From CADCTB01 sp038231955 (lineage in GTDB: Bacteria; Actinomycetota; Acidimicrobiia; Acidimicrobiales; AC-14), in NCBI GenBank assembly GCA_038231955.1, contig JBBSIS010000058.1, positions 1 to 15,935 of the forward strand: a DNA stretch of 15,935 nucleotides, written 5' to 3'. This document shows, piece after piece, positions 1 through 7,305 of the stretch. Positions within the stretch are counted from its first letter, which is position 1; the number at the start of each line of letters is the position of its first letter. Under the pieces are notes generated by a model, which was not told the origin of the DNA, made no database searches, and saw nothing but the letters and a program-made list of their open reading frames with translations. The translations under genes were made by a program, and so were the position numbers.

Positions 1-347
1 CAGAGGGCCAGGCCAACCGCGGGCCCGGCGATGCCGGCGCCGATGGCAACCTGGGCGACGGCCCGACGGGAAGCGCCACCCCGACCCGAGCGCTCCACAG
101 TCCGACCGTGAACGACGCCAAGGCCAGGGCCCACGCCCACCACGGAGGTGAGGACTCCCCCGAGCACCGGTGCCAAGCCGGCCACTGCCGCCCACAGCCA
201 CGCCGTCACCCGCAGCCGCCGGTCGCCACTCAGGCCGGCAGCTATAGCCTCGGCCGCGAACAGGAGGGGCGCCGGGACGGGCGAGATTGAGGACACGCCT
301 GTCGTCAGGACCGCCACCGATGCCCACCCCGCCCTGGTGAGTATCAC
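1..347 (-). CDS. Membrane protein of unknown function, 3' end outside window
   Basis: An open minus-strand frame runs from about 347 off the left edge with no stop. It is rich in Ala, Gly, Val and Leu and shows at least two hydrophobic stretches, one around WLWAAVAGLAPVLGGVLT and one at the visible end (AQVAIGAGIAGPAVGLAL), separated by a basic loop with several Arg. This suggests a small multi-pass membrane protein. I do not recognise the family. GTG at 347 is the likeliest start and GTG at 317 an alternative; neither has a clear Shine-Dalgarno site. It follows the response regulator on the same strand after about 70 bases, so it could be co-transcribed or a target of that system. The plus-strand frames here have low-complexity Arg/Pro/His composition and look like shadows. 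Confidence 0.4.
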   Translation of the reverse strand, partial: MILTRAGWASVAVLTTGVSSISPVPAPLLFAAEAIAAGLSGDRRLRVTAWLWAAVAGLAPVLGGVLTSVVGVGPGLGVVHGRTVERSGRGGASRRAVAQVAIGAGIAGPAVGLAL

Positions 348-376
348 CGACCGGGTGGCCCACCCAAGCCCGCCCA

Positions 377-397
377 GAACGCCCCCCTAGGGCGTTC
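377..397. terminator. Hairpin between response regulator and membrane-protein gene
   Basis: Perfect 8-bp inverted repeat GAACGCCC / GGGCGTTC with a 5-base loop (CCCTA), just downstream of the response regulator stop. There is no T tract on either strand, so intrinsic termination is doubtful. It could be a weak or factor-dependent terminator or an mRNA-stabilising hairpin. Confidence 0.35.
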
Positions 398-419
398 AGC
401 GCGACAGGAACGACAGCGA

Positions 420-1045
420 TTACTCGATGCCGTGCTCCAGTGCGTAGCGGATGAGCTCCTGGCGGCGGCTCAGGTGGAGCTTGCCCAGGATATTGCGGAC
501 GTGGTTCTCCACCGTCTTCTCGGCGATGTACAGCCGCCCGCCGATCTCCTTATAGGAATGCCCCCGGGCCACGAGCTGGAGCACCTCGCGCTCTCGCTCC
601 GACAGCGGTGAGATGCCCGACGAGGCCTTGGCCAGCTTGCGGAACTCGCCGAGGACCAGGGCGGCGAGGGCCGGGGAGAACACCGGCTCGCCCTTTGCCG
701 CCCGCAGCAGCGACGCCCGCAGCTCGGGCCCCGGCGTCGACTTGACCAGGTACCCGACGGCGCCGGCGGCAACGGCGTCGAGCAGGTCGCGCTCCTGCTC
801 CGACACGGTAAGGATCACGATGCGGGTCTCCTCGCCGCAGGTCCGGGCCACTTGATCCCGCCGCCCCCCGGCATCTGGAGGTCGCACACCGCAAGATGAG
901 GCTTGTGGGCACGAATGGCAGCGATGGCCTCCTCGGCGTTGCTCGCTTCGGCGACCACCCAGAAGCCCTCCCCCAGATCGGCCCGGACACCGTCGCGCCA
1001 GATGGGGTGATCGTCGGCCAGCACCACCTTCACGAGGGCAGCCAC
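420..1045 (-). pseudogene. NarL/FixJ-family response regulator, frameshifted in the receiver domain
   Basis: Receiver plus LuxR-type DNA-binding regulator, partner of the kinase upstream. GTG at 1045 starts VKVVLADDHPIWRDG (acidic pair DD), followed by the phospho-acceptor Asp in AVCDLQMPGGGGI. The frame then breaks near 849-852: ATCAAGTGGCCCGG should read ATCAAGGTGGCCCGG. After the break the other frame continues as VARTCGEETRIVILTVSE, with the receiver Lys in GYLVKST and a complete helix-turn-helix (LSEREREVLQLVARG, then EKTVENHVRNILGKL). With one G restored the protein is about 209 aa, normal for the family. GGAGG (1053-1057 on the complement) lies 7 bases before the GTG and fixes the start. 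The start lies inside the end of the repaired kinase gene. Either a real pseudogene or one base-calling error; family call is secure. Confidence 0.88.
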
Positions 1046-2123
1046 AAGAGCACCTCCGTCCCTTCACCGGCCGTGCTGACGACGTCCGCCCGAGCGCCCA
1101 CTTCAGTCACTCTGGCCCGGATCGAGCGGGAGAGCCCGACCCTTCGGGGGTGGCGGCCAGGTCGAAGCCACACCCGTCGTCCTTGACCGAGCAGAACACG
1201 CCGCCGGGATCGTCGGGCTCGACATAGACCTGGACCTTGCCGGCCCGGCCGTGCTTGCCGGCGTTCATCATCGCCTCGCCGACCGCCCCGGTGAGAGCAG
1301 CGACCGATGCCGAGCCCAGGGGCGGAAGGTCATCAGCCACCAGAACCTGGGCGCGCCCGTCGAAGGAGTCCTCGAAGCGGGCGGCACAGGCCCGCAACGC
1401 GGTGCCGACATCGGCCACCACGCCCTCCGGCGCGGCGGCGCCGAACAGCCAGTCACGCAGTTCGCGCTCCTGCTCACGGGCCAGCTTCGACAGGGCCGGG
1501 TCGGTCGCCCGCCGCTCGACGACGGCCAGCGTCTGCAGTACGCCGTCGTGCAGGGTGCGGGCCACCTCCTCCCGCGCCCGGGCCGCCGAGATCTCGCCCT
1601 CCGCCCTCCGCAGCAGGCGGGCCAGGTAGCCCGCCGCCGCCCCGCCCAGGGCGTAGAACACGACGCTGTTCACCACTGAGAGGGCCCGCCCGCCGGTGTC
1701 GATGGATGCCCCGTTGGCGAGTACGGCGCCCATGCGGGCGACGCCGAGGCCGACGCCGGCAGCCGCAGCCGCGAGGGGGCCCAGGGCCAGTCCGGCGCCG
1801 AGGATGCCGGTGAGGGGCCAAACCGAGCCCAGCGACTGCGAGGTCGAGAATGCGTGGCCGGGCCCGTACGCCGCCCCGTCACCGAGGACCAGGGCCGCCC
1901 CGACGGTGAGCTCGGCGACCACAGCCGTCGGTCGCAGGAGGGCGTCGGGGTTGGTCCGCAGCAGGACGGTATCGGCGGCGGTGACCACCAGGGCCAACCC
2001 GGCGAGCCCCACCGCCAGCCACGTTCGGTCAAGCTGGTGGCGGGAGACGAGCAGGACGGTGGACATCCACAGCCATGCGGCCCACCGGAATGCGGCCAGA
2101 CCCTGGAGTGCAGACCGCTCCAT
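1030..2123 (-). CDS. Sensor histidine kinase, NarL type (MacS-like), frameshifted near the 3' end
   Basis: Membrane sensor kinase that would phosphorylate the adjacent response regulator. From ATG 2123: hydrophobic N-terminal half with about five to six membrane segments (residues about 10-170), HisKA_3 dimerisation helix with phospho-acceptor His192 in RTLHDGVLQTL, N-box GEAMMNAGKHG (Asn287), and G1 box DDGCGFD (315-321). The literal frame ends at 1107 with an atypical tail. Adding one G to the run at 1140-1142 restores EGVGLSRSIRARVTEVG and then GEGTEVLLWLP, the normal end of a GHKL ATPase, with a stop at 1030. That end overlaps the response regulator start by 16 bases. ATG 2123 is preferred over in-frame starts further upstream (up to 2273) because it begins at the first hydrophobic stretch and has a TAGCGT box 8 bases ahead. 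Resembles MacS-family actinobacterial kinases; the signal is unknown. Confidence 0.85.
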
Positions 2124-2131
2124 GGCCGCCC

Positions 2132-2137
2132 ACGCTA
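2132..2137 (-). promoter_or_regulatory. Putative -10 box (TAGCGT) of the kinase gene, leaderless
   Basis: TAGCGT fits the actinobacterial TANNNT -10 pattern and ends 8 bases before ATG 2123, so transcription would begin at or next to the start codon. There is no Shine-Dalgarno site and no clear -35. It is one of a recurring set in this window. Confidence 0.45.
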
Positions 2138-2276
2138 CGTCGGTCCGGGCGCGGCTACCCGGGCGCGTCGCCGGCCGGGCGAAGGGACCGGACTCCGGCG
2201 ACCGCGAACGCCGCCCCATGGCCGCCGAGGCCGTTGGCGGGCGCCGTACCAGGTAGCTGCCCGCCGATGTCAACCC

Positions 2277-3065
2277 TCAGTTGAGCCGGGCCCGGAAGGC
2301 GAGCGCTTCCCGCTGAAGCGCCTCCTGATGGGTAGGCAGAATCTCGACCAGGCCCTCGAGCTCGGTGGCGGCGTCGATGAAGCGCCCCGTCGCGCCCAGG
2401 AGCCGGGCCCAGTCCCGTCGCTCGACCGACGTGGCGCCGGGAAGGCTGACGCGTAGCCGCAACACCCACTCCAGATCCGCCATACGGCCCCGAGCCGTGT
2501 AGATCGACGTGAGGTTGTTGAGCATCCTGGAGAGGATGGCGAGCCGGCCGACGGGCTCGAGGTAGGCGGTACGGAACTCCACATCGGAACCGTTGACGGC
2601 GTGAAACCGCTCGACGCAACTGGCCCGGTCGAGCACGGCGCCATCGCCGAACGGGTCCACGTACACCTCGGCGCCCAAGGCGGGAGCGTGGCGAAGGAGG
2701 AAGTGACCGGGCATGCCCACGCCCTCCAGTTGCAGTCCGACCCGCCGGCCGACCTCCATGCCAAGCACGGACAAGGTGATGGGAAGCCCGCGCCGGCGCC
2801 GCATCACCTCGTTCAGGAAGGAGTTCGACGGGTCGTAATAGCGCCCGAGATTGCCGGAAAATCCCAGTTCGACGAACAGGTGACGCCGCCAGCCATCCAG
2901 ACCGGGTTCGCCTATACCGGCGGCCAGTCCGTCGAGGGTCCGTAGTTCGGCCGGGACATCGAGCCCGGGCTGGGCGTGGGCCGCGATGAGCAGCGCAGCT
3001 TCGTCGAGCGGGATCCGGTCGTCAGGCCGCTGCACGAACTCGGCGAACCGGGTCGTCGGGCCCAC
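2277..3065 (-). CDS. SirB1-like transglutaminase-fold/TPR protein
   Basis: About 262 aa. The hallmark is NSFLNEVMRRRRGLPITLSV (about residues 81-100) followed by LEGVGMPGHFLLR, the signature of the SirB1/Transglut_core2 family (transglutaminase-like fold, usually non-catalytic), and then a helical C-terminal part (about 185-262) matching the TPR-like tail of SirB1 proteins. Predicted cytoplasmic; no signal peptide or membrane segment. The biochemical role of the family is poorly defined. Start: GTG 3065, with TAGCGT 7 bases upstream, is favoured over GTG 3074, which would overlap that box. It is divergent from the NifU-N-like gene, and a palindrome lies in the 45-base gap. The 153 bases between its stop and the kinase start hold no recognisable gene. 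Confidence 0.82.
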   Translation of the reverse strand: MGPTTRFAEFVQRPDDRIPLDEAALLIAAHAQPGLDVPAELRTLDGLAAGIGEPGLDGWRRHLFVELGFSGNLGRYYDPSNSFLNEVMRRRRGLPITLSVLGMEVGRRVGLQLEGVGMPGHFLLRHAPALGAEVYVDPFGDGAVLDRASCVERFHAVNGSDVEFRTAYLEPVGRLAILSRMLNNLTSIYTARGRMADLEWVLRLRVSLPGATSVERRDWARLLGATGRFIDAATELEGLVEILPTHQEALQREALAFRARLN

Positions 3066-3072
3066 GCTCCTC

Positions 3073-3078
3073 ACGCTA
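3073..3078 (-). promoter_or_regulatory. Putative -10 box (TAGCGT) of the SirB1-like gene
   Basis: TAGCGT on the minus strand ends 7 bases before GTG 3065, matching the box-to-start spacing of other genes in this window. A GAGGAG sequence lies between box and start but only 1 base from the GTG, too close for a normal Shine-Dalgarno site. Confidence 0.4.
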
Positions 3079-3083
3079 CTGCC

Positions 3084-3097
3084 AGTGCCACGGCACT
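3084..3097. promoter_or_regulatory. Palindrome in a divergent promoter, operator candidate
   Basis: AGTGCC-AC-GGCACT has perfect 6-bp arms with a 2-base centre. It sits between the SirB1-like and NifU-N-like genes and touches the putative -10 box of the rightward gene, a position where a dimeric repressor could control both. No known regulator site was recognised. Confidence 0.4.
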
Positions 3098-3102
3098 ACC
3101 AT
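3097..3102 (+). promoter_or_regulatory. Putative -10 box (TACCAT) of the NifU-N-like gene
   Basis: TACCAT fits TANNNT and ends 8 bases before ATG 3111. No Shine-Dalgarno site precedes the start, so a leaderless transcript is likely. Confidence 0.4.
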
Positions 3103-3110
3103 GCGCCTCC

Positions 3111-3368
3111 ATGGCCGCCGCCGTTCCCTCGCCCACACCCAATCCCAACGCGATGAAGTACAGCCTCGACGTGAAGTTGCCGGCCACGCTCAACGTGGCC
3201 AATGCCGGCGCCGCCGCCAGCGACCCCTTCGCGGCCGCGGTGTTCGCGGTCGACGGTGTGCAGTCGCTCTTCGGCGTGAACGACTTCGTCACCGTCACCC
3301 GCAAGCCCGGCGCCGACTGGGACACGATCACCGCCGGTGTCACCAAAGCAGCCGCCGAGCACCTGTAA
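3111..3368 (+). CDS. Stand-alone NifU N-terminal (Nfu_N) domain protein
   Basis: An 85-aa protein. PTPNPNAMKYSLDVKLP near the N-terminus and FAVDGVQSLFGVNDFVTVTR in the middle match the Nfu/NifU N-terminal domain, which in longer proteins precedes the CxxC iron-sulfur scaffold domain. Here the domain is alone and contains no cysteine, so it cannot bind an Fe-S cluster itself; a partner or targeting role in cluster assembly is inference. Predicted cytoplasmic. ATG 3111 fits the family start, with the conserved TPNPN motif at residues 9-13. It converges on the GGDEF-EAL gene with only 16 bases between the two stop codons and no terminator-like hairpin there. Confidence 0.83.
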   Translation: MAAAVPSPTPNPNAMKYSLDVKLPATLNVANAGAAASDPFAAAVFAVDGVQSLFGVNDFVTVTRKPGADWDTITAGVTKAAAEHL

Positions 3369-3384
3369 TCGGGCTCGAACACAC

Positions 3385-5628
3385 CTATTCGCCGGGGTCG
3401 ACGCCTTCCAGGGCGGGCAGGTCGAGCAGGGCGGGAAGAGCGGCCGTCGGCTGGGGGCGGGAGAAGAAGTATCCCTGTCCGTAGGGACAGCGCAGCCGGC
3501 GTAGCTGGAGCAGCTGCTTGCGGGTGGTGATGCCCTCGGCCACAGCCTCCAGCCGCAAGGTCGACGCCAGCTTCACCACGGCTCGAGCCAGCGCCGACTC
3601 GTGGGGGCCGTCGGCCACGCCGTCGATGAAGGACTTGTCGATCTTGAGGATGTCGACAGGGAGGCGACGGAGATAGCCGAGCGACGAGTAGCCCGTGCCG
3701 AAGTCGTCGATGGCGATACGCACACCCAGCCTGCGCAGCTCCTCGAGACGCAATGCGGTGGCGTCGGTGTCGTCCATCAGCACGCTCTCGGTGATCTCCA
3801 GCACGAGCTGGCGCGGCCCGAGGCCCGAGTCGGCCAGGATCTGGGCCACCTCGTCCGACCAACCGGGCTGGGCGAGCTGGCGGGCCGAGACGTTCACGCT
3901 CACCCGCAGAACCTCGGCCGGGTGGGTGGTCTGCCAGGTGGCGGCCTGCCTGCAGGCCTCCTGGAGCACGTAGCGGCCAAGGGGCACAATGAGGCCGGTC
4001 TCCTCGGCCGCGGGGATGAACTCGAGGGGAGGCAACAGGCCGCGGAGGGGATGCTGCCAGCGGACCAGCGCTTCGAAGCCGGCGATCACCCCGGAGTCGA
4101 TGTGCACGATGGGCTGGTAGTAGAGGCGGAGCTGGCCCTGGCTGATGCCCCGTCGCAGGTCGTTCTCGACCGACAGCCGCTCACTGGCATGAGCCAGCAT
4201 GGACTCGTCGAACATCTCGTGACGGTCGCGACCCCGGTCCTTGGCCCGGTACATCGCCACCTCCGCGTTGCGGAGCAGCAGCTCGGCGCTCAATCGCTCA
4301 TGGTCCACGACGGCCACACCCACGCTCGCCGTCACCGACATGTCGACGTCGTAGACCCGGAACGGCTTCTCGAACGCCTCCACCATCCGAGCGGCGATGC
4401 CGGCGGCCTCCTCGCCGGTCCCGACGTCCTCGCACAGGAGGGCGAACTCGTCACCGCCCATACGGGCCAGGGTGCCGCCAGGGTGGACCATGGCGGTCAG
4501 GCGCTCAGCCACGGCCACGAGCAGGCGGTCGCCACCCTCGTGGCCCAGGCTCTCGTTGACCACCTTGAACCGGTCGACGTCGGCGACGAGCAGGGCCACG
4601 GCGCCGACCCGCCCGGCGGCCCGGGCCAGGGTGTGTGCGATCCTGTCGCCCAGCAAGGCCCGGTTCGGCAGGCCGGTGAGGCGGTCGTGCACGACCTGGC
4701 TGGCCAGCTGGCCCTCGATGCGCCTGCGCTCGCCCAGGTCCCGGACGAATCCGCAGATGCGGCCGCTCCCGTTGCGCCCGACGGCCCACACCGTCACCTC
4801 CACGGGAAACTCGGCGCCCGAGCGGTGCAGGGCGGTGAGCTCCTGGCGGCCGACGGGAGCGCGCTCGCCCGTCATCAGACGACCGACGACGTCTGCGAAG
4901 GCTTGGCGCTGGCGGGCGGGGACGGCGACCTCGCTCAACGGGCGGCCGATCGTCTCGGCGCTCGACCAACCGAACATGGTCTCGGCCTCGGGGTTCCAAC
5001 GGACGATCACGCCGCGGTGGTCGACGGCGATGAAGGCGTCGTGGGAAAGGTCGGCCAGGTGCCGGGCGTCGACTTCGGCGGCCACGGCGCGCAGCCGGTC
5101 GGCCACGCTACCGAGCTGGCCGACGACGGCCGAAGCCACATCCAGCACCGCCTCGTCGGGGCGGTCCAGCTGATCGGAGAGGAACTCGACGAGGGCGACG
5201 ATGCCCTCTCCGTCCATGACGGGGAACGTCACCGCTGATCGGAGACCGGCGGCCGCCGCCGCTGCTCCCACGGCGCCAGCGCCGGCCAGGTCGGCTGTCC
5301 ACGCCGGGGCCAGTCCTCCCGCGCCCGGATCGACCGCGGTCGTGGCGCCTACGGCCGATAGCGGGCGGAATCGATCGGCGTCCACCGTCCGCCACACCGC
5401 GGTGGGCTCCACCTCACCGTTGATGAGGTGGAGCAGGCGGCCGACGCTCCAGCCGCTCGCCGCGCACACCTCGTCGATGACGGCCTCGGCTGCGCCTTCG
5501 AGCGTCGCCCCGGCGGCGGCGGCCGCCGTGGCCGCACCTCGCAGGGCGCCGAGCCAGACGACGGCGTCGATCACCCTCAGTGTCACGGGTCGGCCAGCTC
5601 CCTCGGGGATAGTGGTCACCGTCCCCAA
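3385..5628 (-). CDS. Cyclic-di-GMP signalling protein, GAF-PAS-GGDEF-EAL
   Basis: 747 aa if started at TTG 5628. An Ala-rich GAF-like region spans about residues 30-185, a PAS domain about 190-305 (HDAFIAVDHRGVIVRWNPEA), then GGDEF about 310-480 (DRLTGLPNRALL, intact GGDEF at 391-395) and EAL about 490-735 (EAL at 519-521, NVSARQL, EITESVL, DDFGTGYSSLGYL at 641-653, KIDKSF, GQGYFFSRP). The diguanylate cyclase motif is complete. No RxxD inhibitory site is seen before GGDEF. In the EAL domain the common EGVET loop reads EGITT (698-702), losing one Glu, so phosphodiesterase activity may be altered. No membrane segment; probably cytoplasmic with sensory GAF and PAS domains. Start uncertain: TTG 5628, the GTG three codons later, or the GTG at residue 15 preceded by GAGGGAG. 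The frame is intact over 2.2 kb. Confidence 0.93.
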   Translation of the reverse strand: MGTVTTIPEGAGRPVTLRVIDAVVWLGALRGAATAAAAAGATLEGAAEAVIDEVCAASGWSVGRLLHLINGEVEPTAVWRTVDADRFRPLSAVGATTAVDPGAGGLAPAWTADLAGAGAVGAAAAAAGLRSAVTFPVMDGEGIVALVEFLSDQLDRPDEAVLDVASAVVGQLGSVADRLRAVAAEVDARHLADLSHDAFIAVDHRGVIVRWNPEAETMFGWSSAETIGRPLSEVAVPARQRQAFADVVGRLMTGERAPVGRQELTALHRSGAEFPVEVTVWAVGRNGSGRICGFVRDLGERRRIEGQLASQVVHDRLTGLPNRALLGDRIAHTLARAAGRVGAVALLVADVDRFKVVNESLGHEGGDRLLVAVAERLTAMVHPGGTLARMGGDEFALLCEDVGTGEEAAGIAARMVEAFEKPFRVYDVDMSVTASVGVAVVDHERLSAELLLRNAEVAMYRAKDRGRDRHEMFDESMLAHASERLSVENDLRRGISQGQLRLYYQPIVHIDSGVIAGFEALVRWQHPLRGLLPPLEFIPAAEETGLIVPLGRYVLQEACRQAATWQTTHPAEVLRVSVNVSARQLAQPGWSDEVAQILADSGLGPRQLVLEITESVLMDDTDATALRLEELRRLGVRIAIDDFGTGYSSLGYLRRLPVDILKIDKSFIDGVADGPHESALARAVVKLASTLRLEAVAEGITTRKQLLQLRRLRCPYGQGYFFSRPQPTAALPALLDLPALEGVDPGE

Positions 5629-5648
5629 GGATGCACTACGGCGGGGCT

Positions 5649-5797
5649 CTACGCCTTTTCCAGTAGCAGCTTGAACTCCAGGGTGGCGTCGGGGTCCACG
5701 GTGACGAAGCCGCCGATGCTGGGCGGGTCGATGGAGAAGTCACTCATCGGAAAGCTGCCAGCTTGGTGAGGTCGACCCTGAAGTTGGCGTCGGTGGT
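5649..5797 (-). pseudogene. C-terminal remnant of a YceI-like protein, frameshifted
   Basis: Two frames join into one plausible C-terminus: TTDANFRVDLTKLA, then, after restoring one G near 5754-5757, GFPMSDFSIDPPSIGGFVTV and DPDATLEFKLLLEKA, stop at 5649. The pattern of a Phe-x-Ile-x-Pro-Pro-Ser stretch followed by a Leu-Glu-Phe strand resembles the end of YceI-family lipid-binding beta-barrel proteins. Upstream of about 5797 no frame continues convincingly before the exporter stop at 5824, so the N-terminal part appears to be missing. It could also be read as a 32-aa ORF from the internal ATG. Family assignment is from pattern memory only. Confidence 0.4.
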
Positions 5798-5823
5798 CCA
5801 CGGTCGACGAAGTCATCCCTGGA

Positions 5824-7305
5824 TCATCGCCGCAGCGCCGGGTCGTTGCAGGCCATGGTCATGCCCGGCTGGGCGGCAGAACGGACCGGCGCCGAGGTCC
5901 GGACCGACACGTTCGCCACCATCCCGCCGGCGGCGCACAGGCCGGCGGCGATGCGCAGCGCCACCTGGGTACCGCCGACGAACGCCGGATCAGCCGGATC
6001 GATCCCGCTCAGCCCGGCCAGCGCCGGCAGCAGGGCCACCGAGAGCAACCCGGCCACGCGGGCCACGGCGTTGTTCACCCCCGACCCGGCGCCCAGATGA
6101 CGGTCCGCCACCGAGGCCATGACCGCCGCGGTCAGAGGGGCGACCGTGAACGACAGGCCCAGTCCAAAGACGACGACGCCGGGTAGGACCCCGCTGGTAT
6201 AACCGGAGCCGGCCCGGACGGTGCTCATGAGGATCAGACCGGCCCCGGCGGCGATGGGCCCGACCGTCATGGGTAGTCGGGGGCCGACGCGCTGGGCCAG
6301 CCGGCCCGTACGCGACGAGAGCAGGACGAGGATCAAGGTCACCGGCAGCATGGAGGCCCCCGCCTCCAGGGCCGAGTAACCCAGGCCCTGTTGGAGGAGG
6401 ACGACGAACAGGAAGAGGGCGCCGGCGAACGCCCCGTACACCGCGAAGGTGGTGGCGTTGGCCCCGCTGAACTGCCGGGAGCGGAACAGCTCCAATGGCA
6501 CGAGTGGCTGGGGATGCCTGCGCTCGATGAACGGGAAGGCGACGAGAGCGGCGACGCCCACGACCAAGGCGATGGCCACTGGCGCCGACCATCCGCCTCC
6601 CGATCCCTCGATCAGGGCGAAGACCACCCCCCCTAGGCCGACGGTGGCCGCCGCCGCCCCGGCCACGTCGAGCTTCCCGCCCGCCACCGCCGAGGCATCC
6701 CTGCTCTCGGGGACGTGATTGACCACGACCCACACCGTCACCGCGGCCAGCGGAAGGTTGATGAGGAAGACCAAACGCCACGACACGGCGTCGACCAACC
6801 AGCCGCCCAGGAAGGGACCGACGGCGCTGGCCACGCCGGCCAGGCCCGACCACGCGCCCACGGCCCGACCCCGGTCGTCGGGGTGGAAGCTGGCCGAGAG
6901 CAGGGCCAGGCTGCCGGGCACGAGCAGGGCTCCCCCCACTCCCTGCACCGCTCGGGCAACGATGAGGCCGCCCAGCGAGGGCGCCAGGCCGCAGAGCGCA
7001 GAGGCGGCACTGAAGGCCACCAGGCCGGTCACGAACACCCGCCGGCGACCATAACGGTCACCCAGGGCGCCACCGAGCAGGAGCAGCGAGCCGAGGGTGA
7101 GCAGGTACGCGTCGAGGGCCCATTGCAGCCCCGACAGGCCGCCACCGAACTCGCGCCCGATGGCGGGCAGGGCGACGTTGACCACCGTCGCGTCGAGGAA
7201 CGCCATGCCCGAGCCCAGGACCGTCGCCAGGATCACCCACCGACCGGCAGTGGTGCCCACCCGCACGGTGCCGGGACCGACCGGGACCAGCGGGCCCGCC
7301 GTCAT
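5824..7305 (-). CDS. DHA2-family (EmrB/QacA-like) MFS multidrug exporter
   Basis: 493 aa, the usual size for a 14-helix DHA2 drug:H+ antiporter. Motif D1 is LDATVVNVALP (about 37-47), motif A GALGDRYGRRRVF (about 79-91) and motif C GPFLGGW (about 163-169); hydrophobic segments continue along the length. Expected in the cytoplasmic membrane, exporting organic compounds or drugs; substrate unknown. ATG 7305 overlaps the stop of the TPR gene as ATGA and has GGAGG 9 bases upstream, so the start is firm and translation is probably coupled. An upstream extension in the same frame to 7764 overlaps the TPR gene, is Arg/Pro-rich, and was discarded. The frame is intact. Confidence 0.92.
   Translation of the reverse strand: MTAGPLVPVGPGTVRVGTTAGRWVILATVLGSGMAFLDATVVNVALPAIGREFGGGLSGLQWALDAYLLTLGSLLLLGGALGDRYGRRRVFVTGLVAFSAASALCGLAPSLGGLIVARAVQGVGGALLVPGSLALLSASFHPDDRGRAVGAWSGLAGVASAVGPFLGGWLVDAVSWRLVFLINLPLAAVTVWVVVNHVPESRDASAVAGGKLDVAGAAAATVGLGGVVFALIEGSGGGWSAPVAIALVVGVAALVAFPFIERRHPQPLVPLELFRSRQFSGANATTFAVYGAFAGALFLFVVLLQQGLGYSALEAGASMLPVTLILVLLSSRTGRLAQRVGPRLPMTVGPIAAGAGLILMSTVRAGSGYTSGVLPGVVVFGLGLSFTVAPLTAAVMASVADRHLGAGSGVNNAVARVAGLLSVALLPALAGLSGIDPADPAFVGGTQVALRIAAGLCAAGGMVANVSVRTSAPVRSAAQPGMTMACNDPALRR

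Noticed and set aside
3601..5238. Long plus-strand open frame (545 codons)
   Set aside because: Exactly opposite the GGDEF-EAL gene, which has many conserved motifs; this frame is Gly/Val/His/Asp-rich with no motif, the usual antisense shadow in high-GC DNA.
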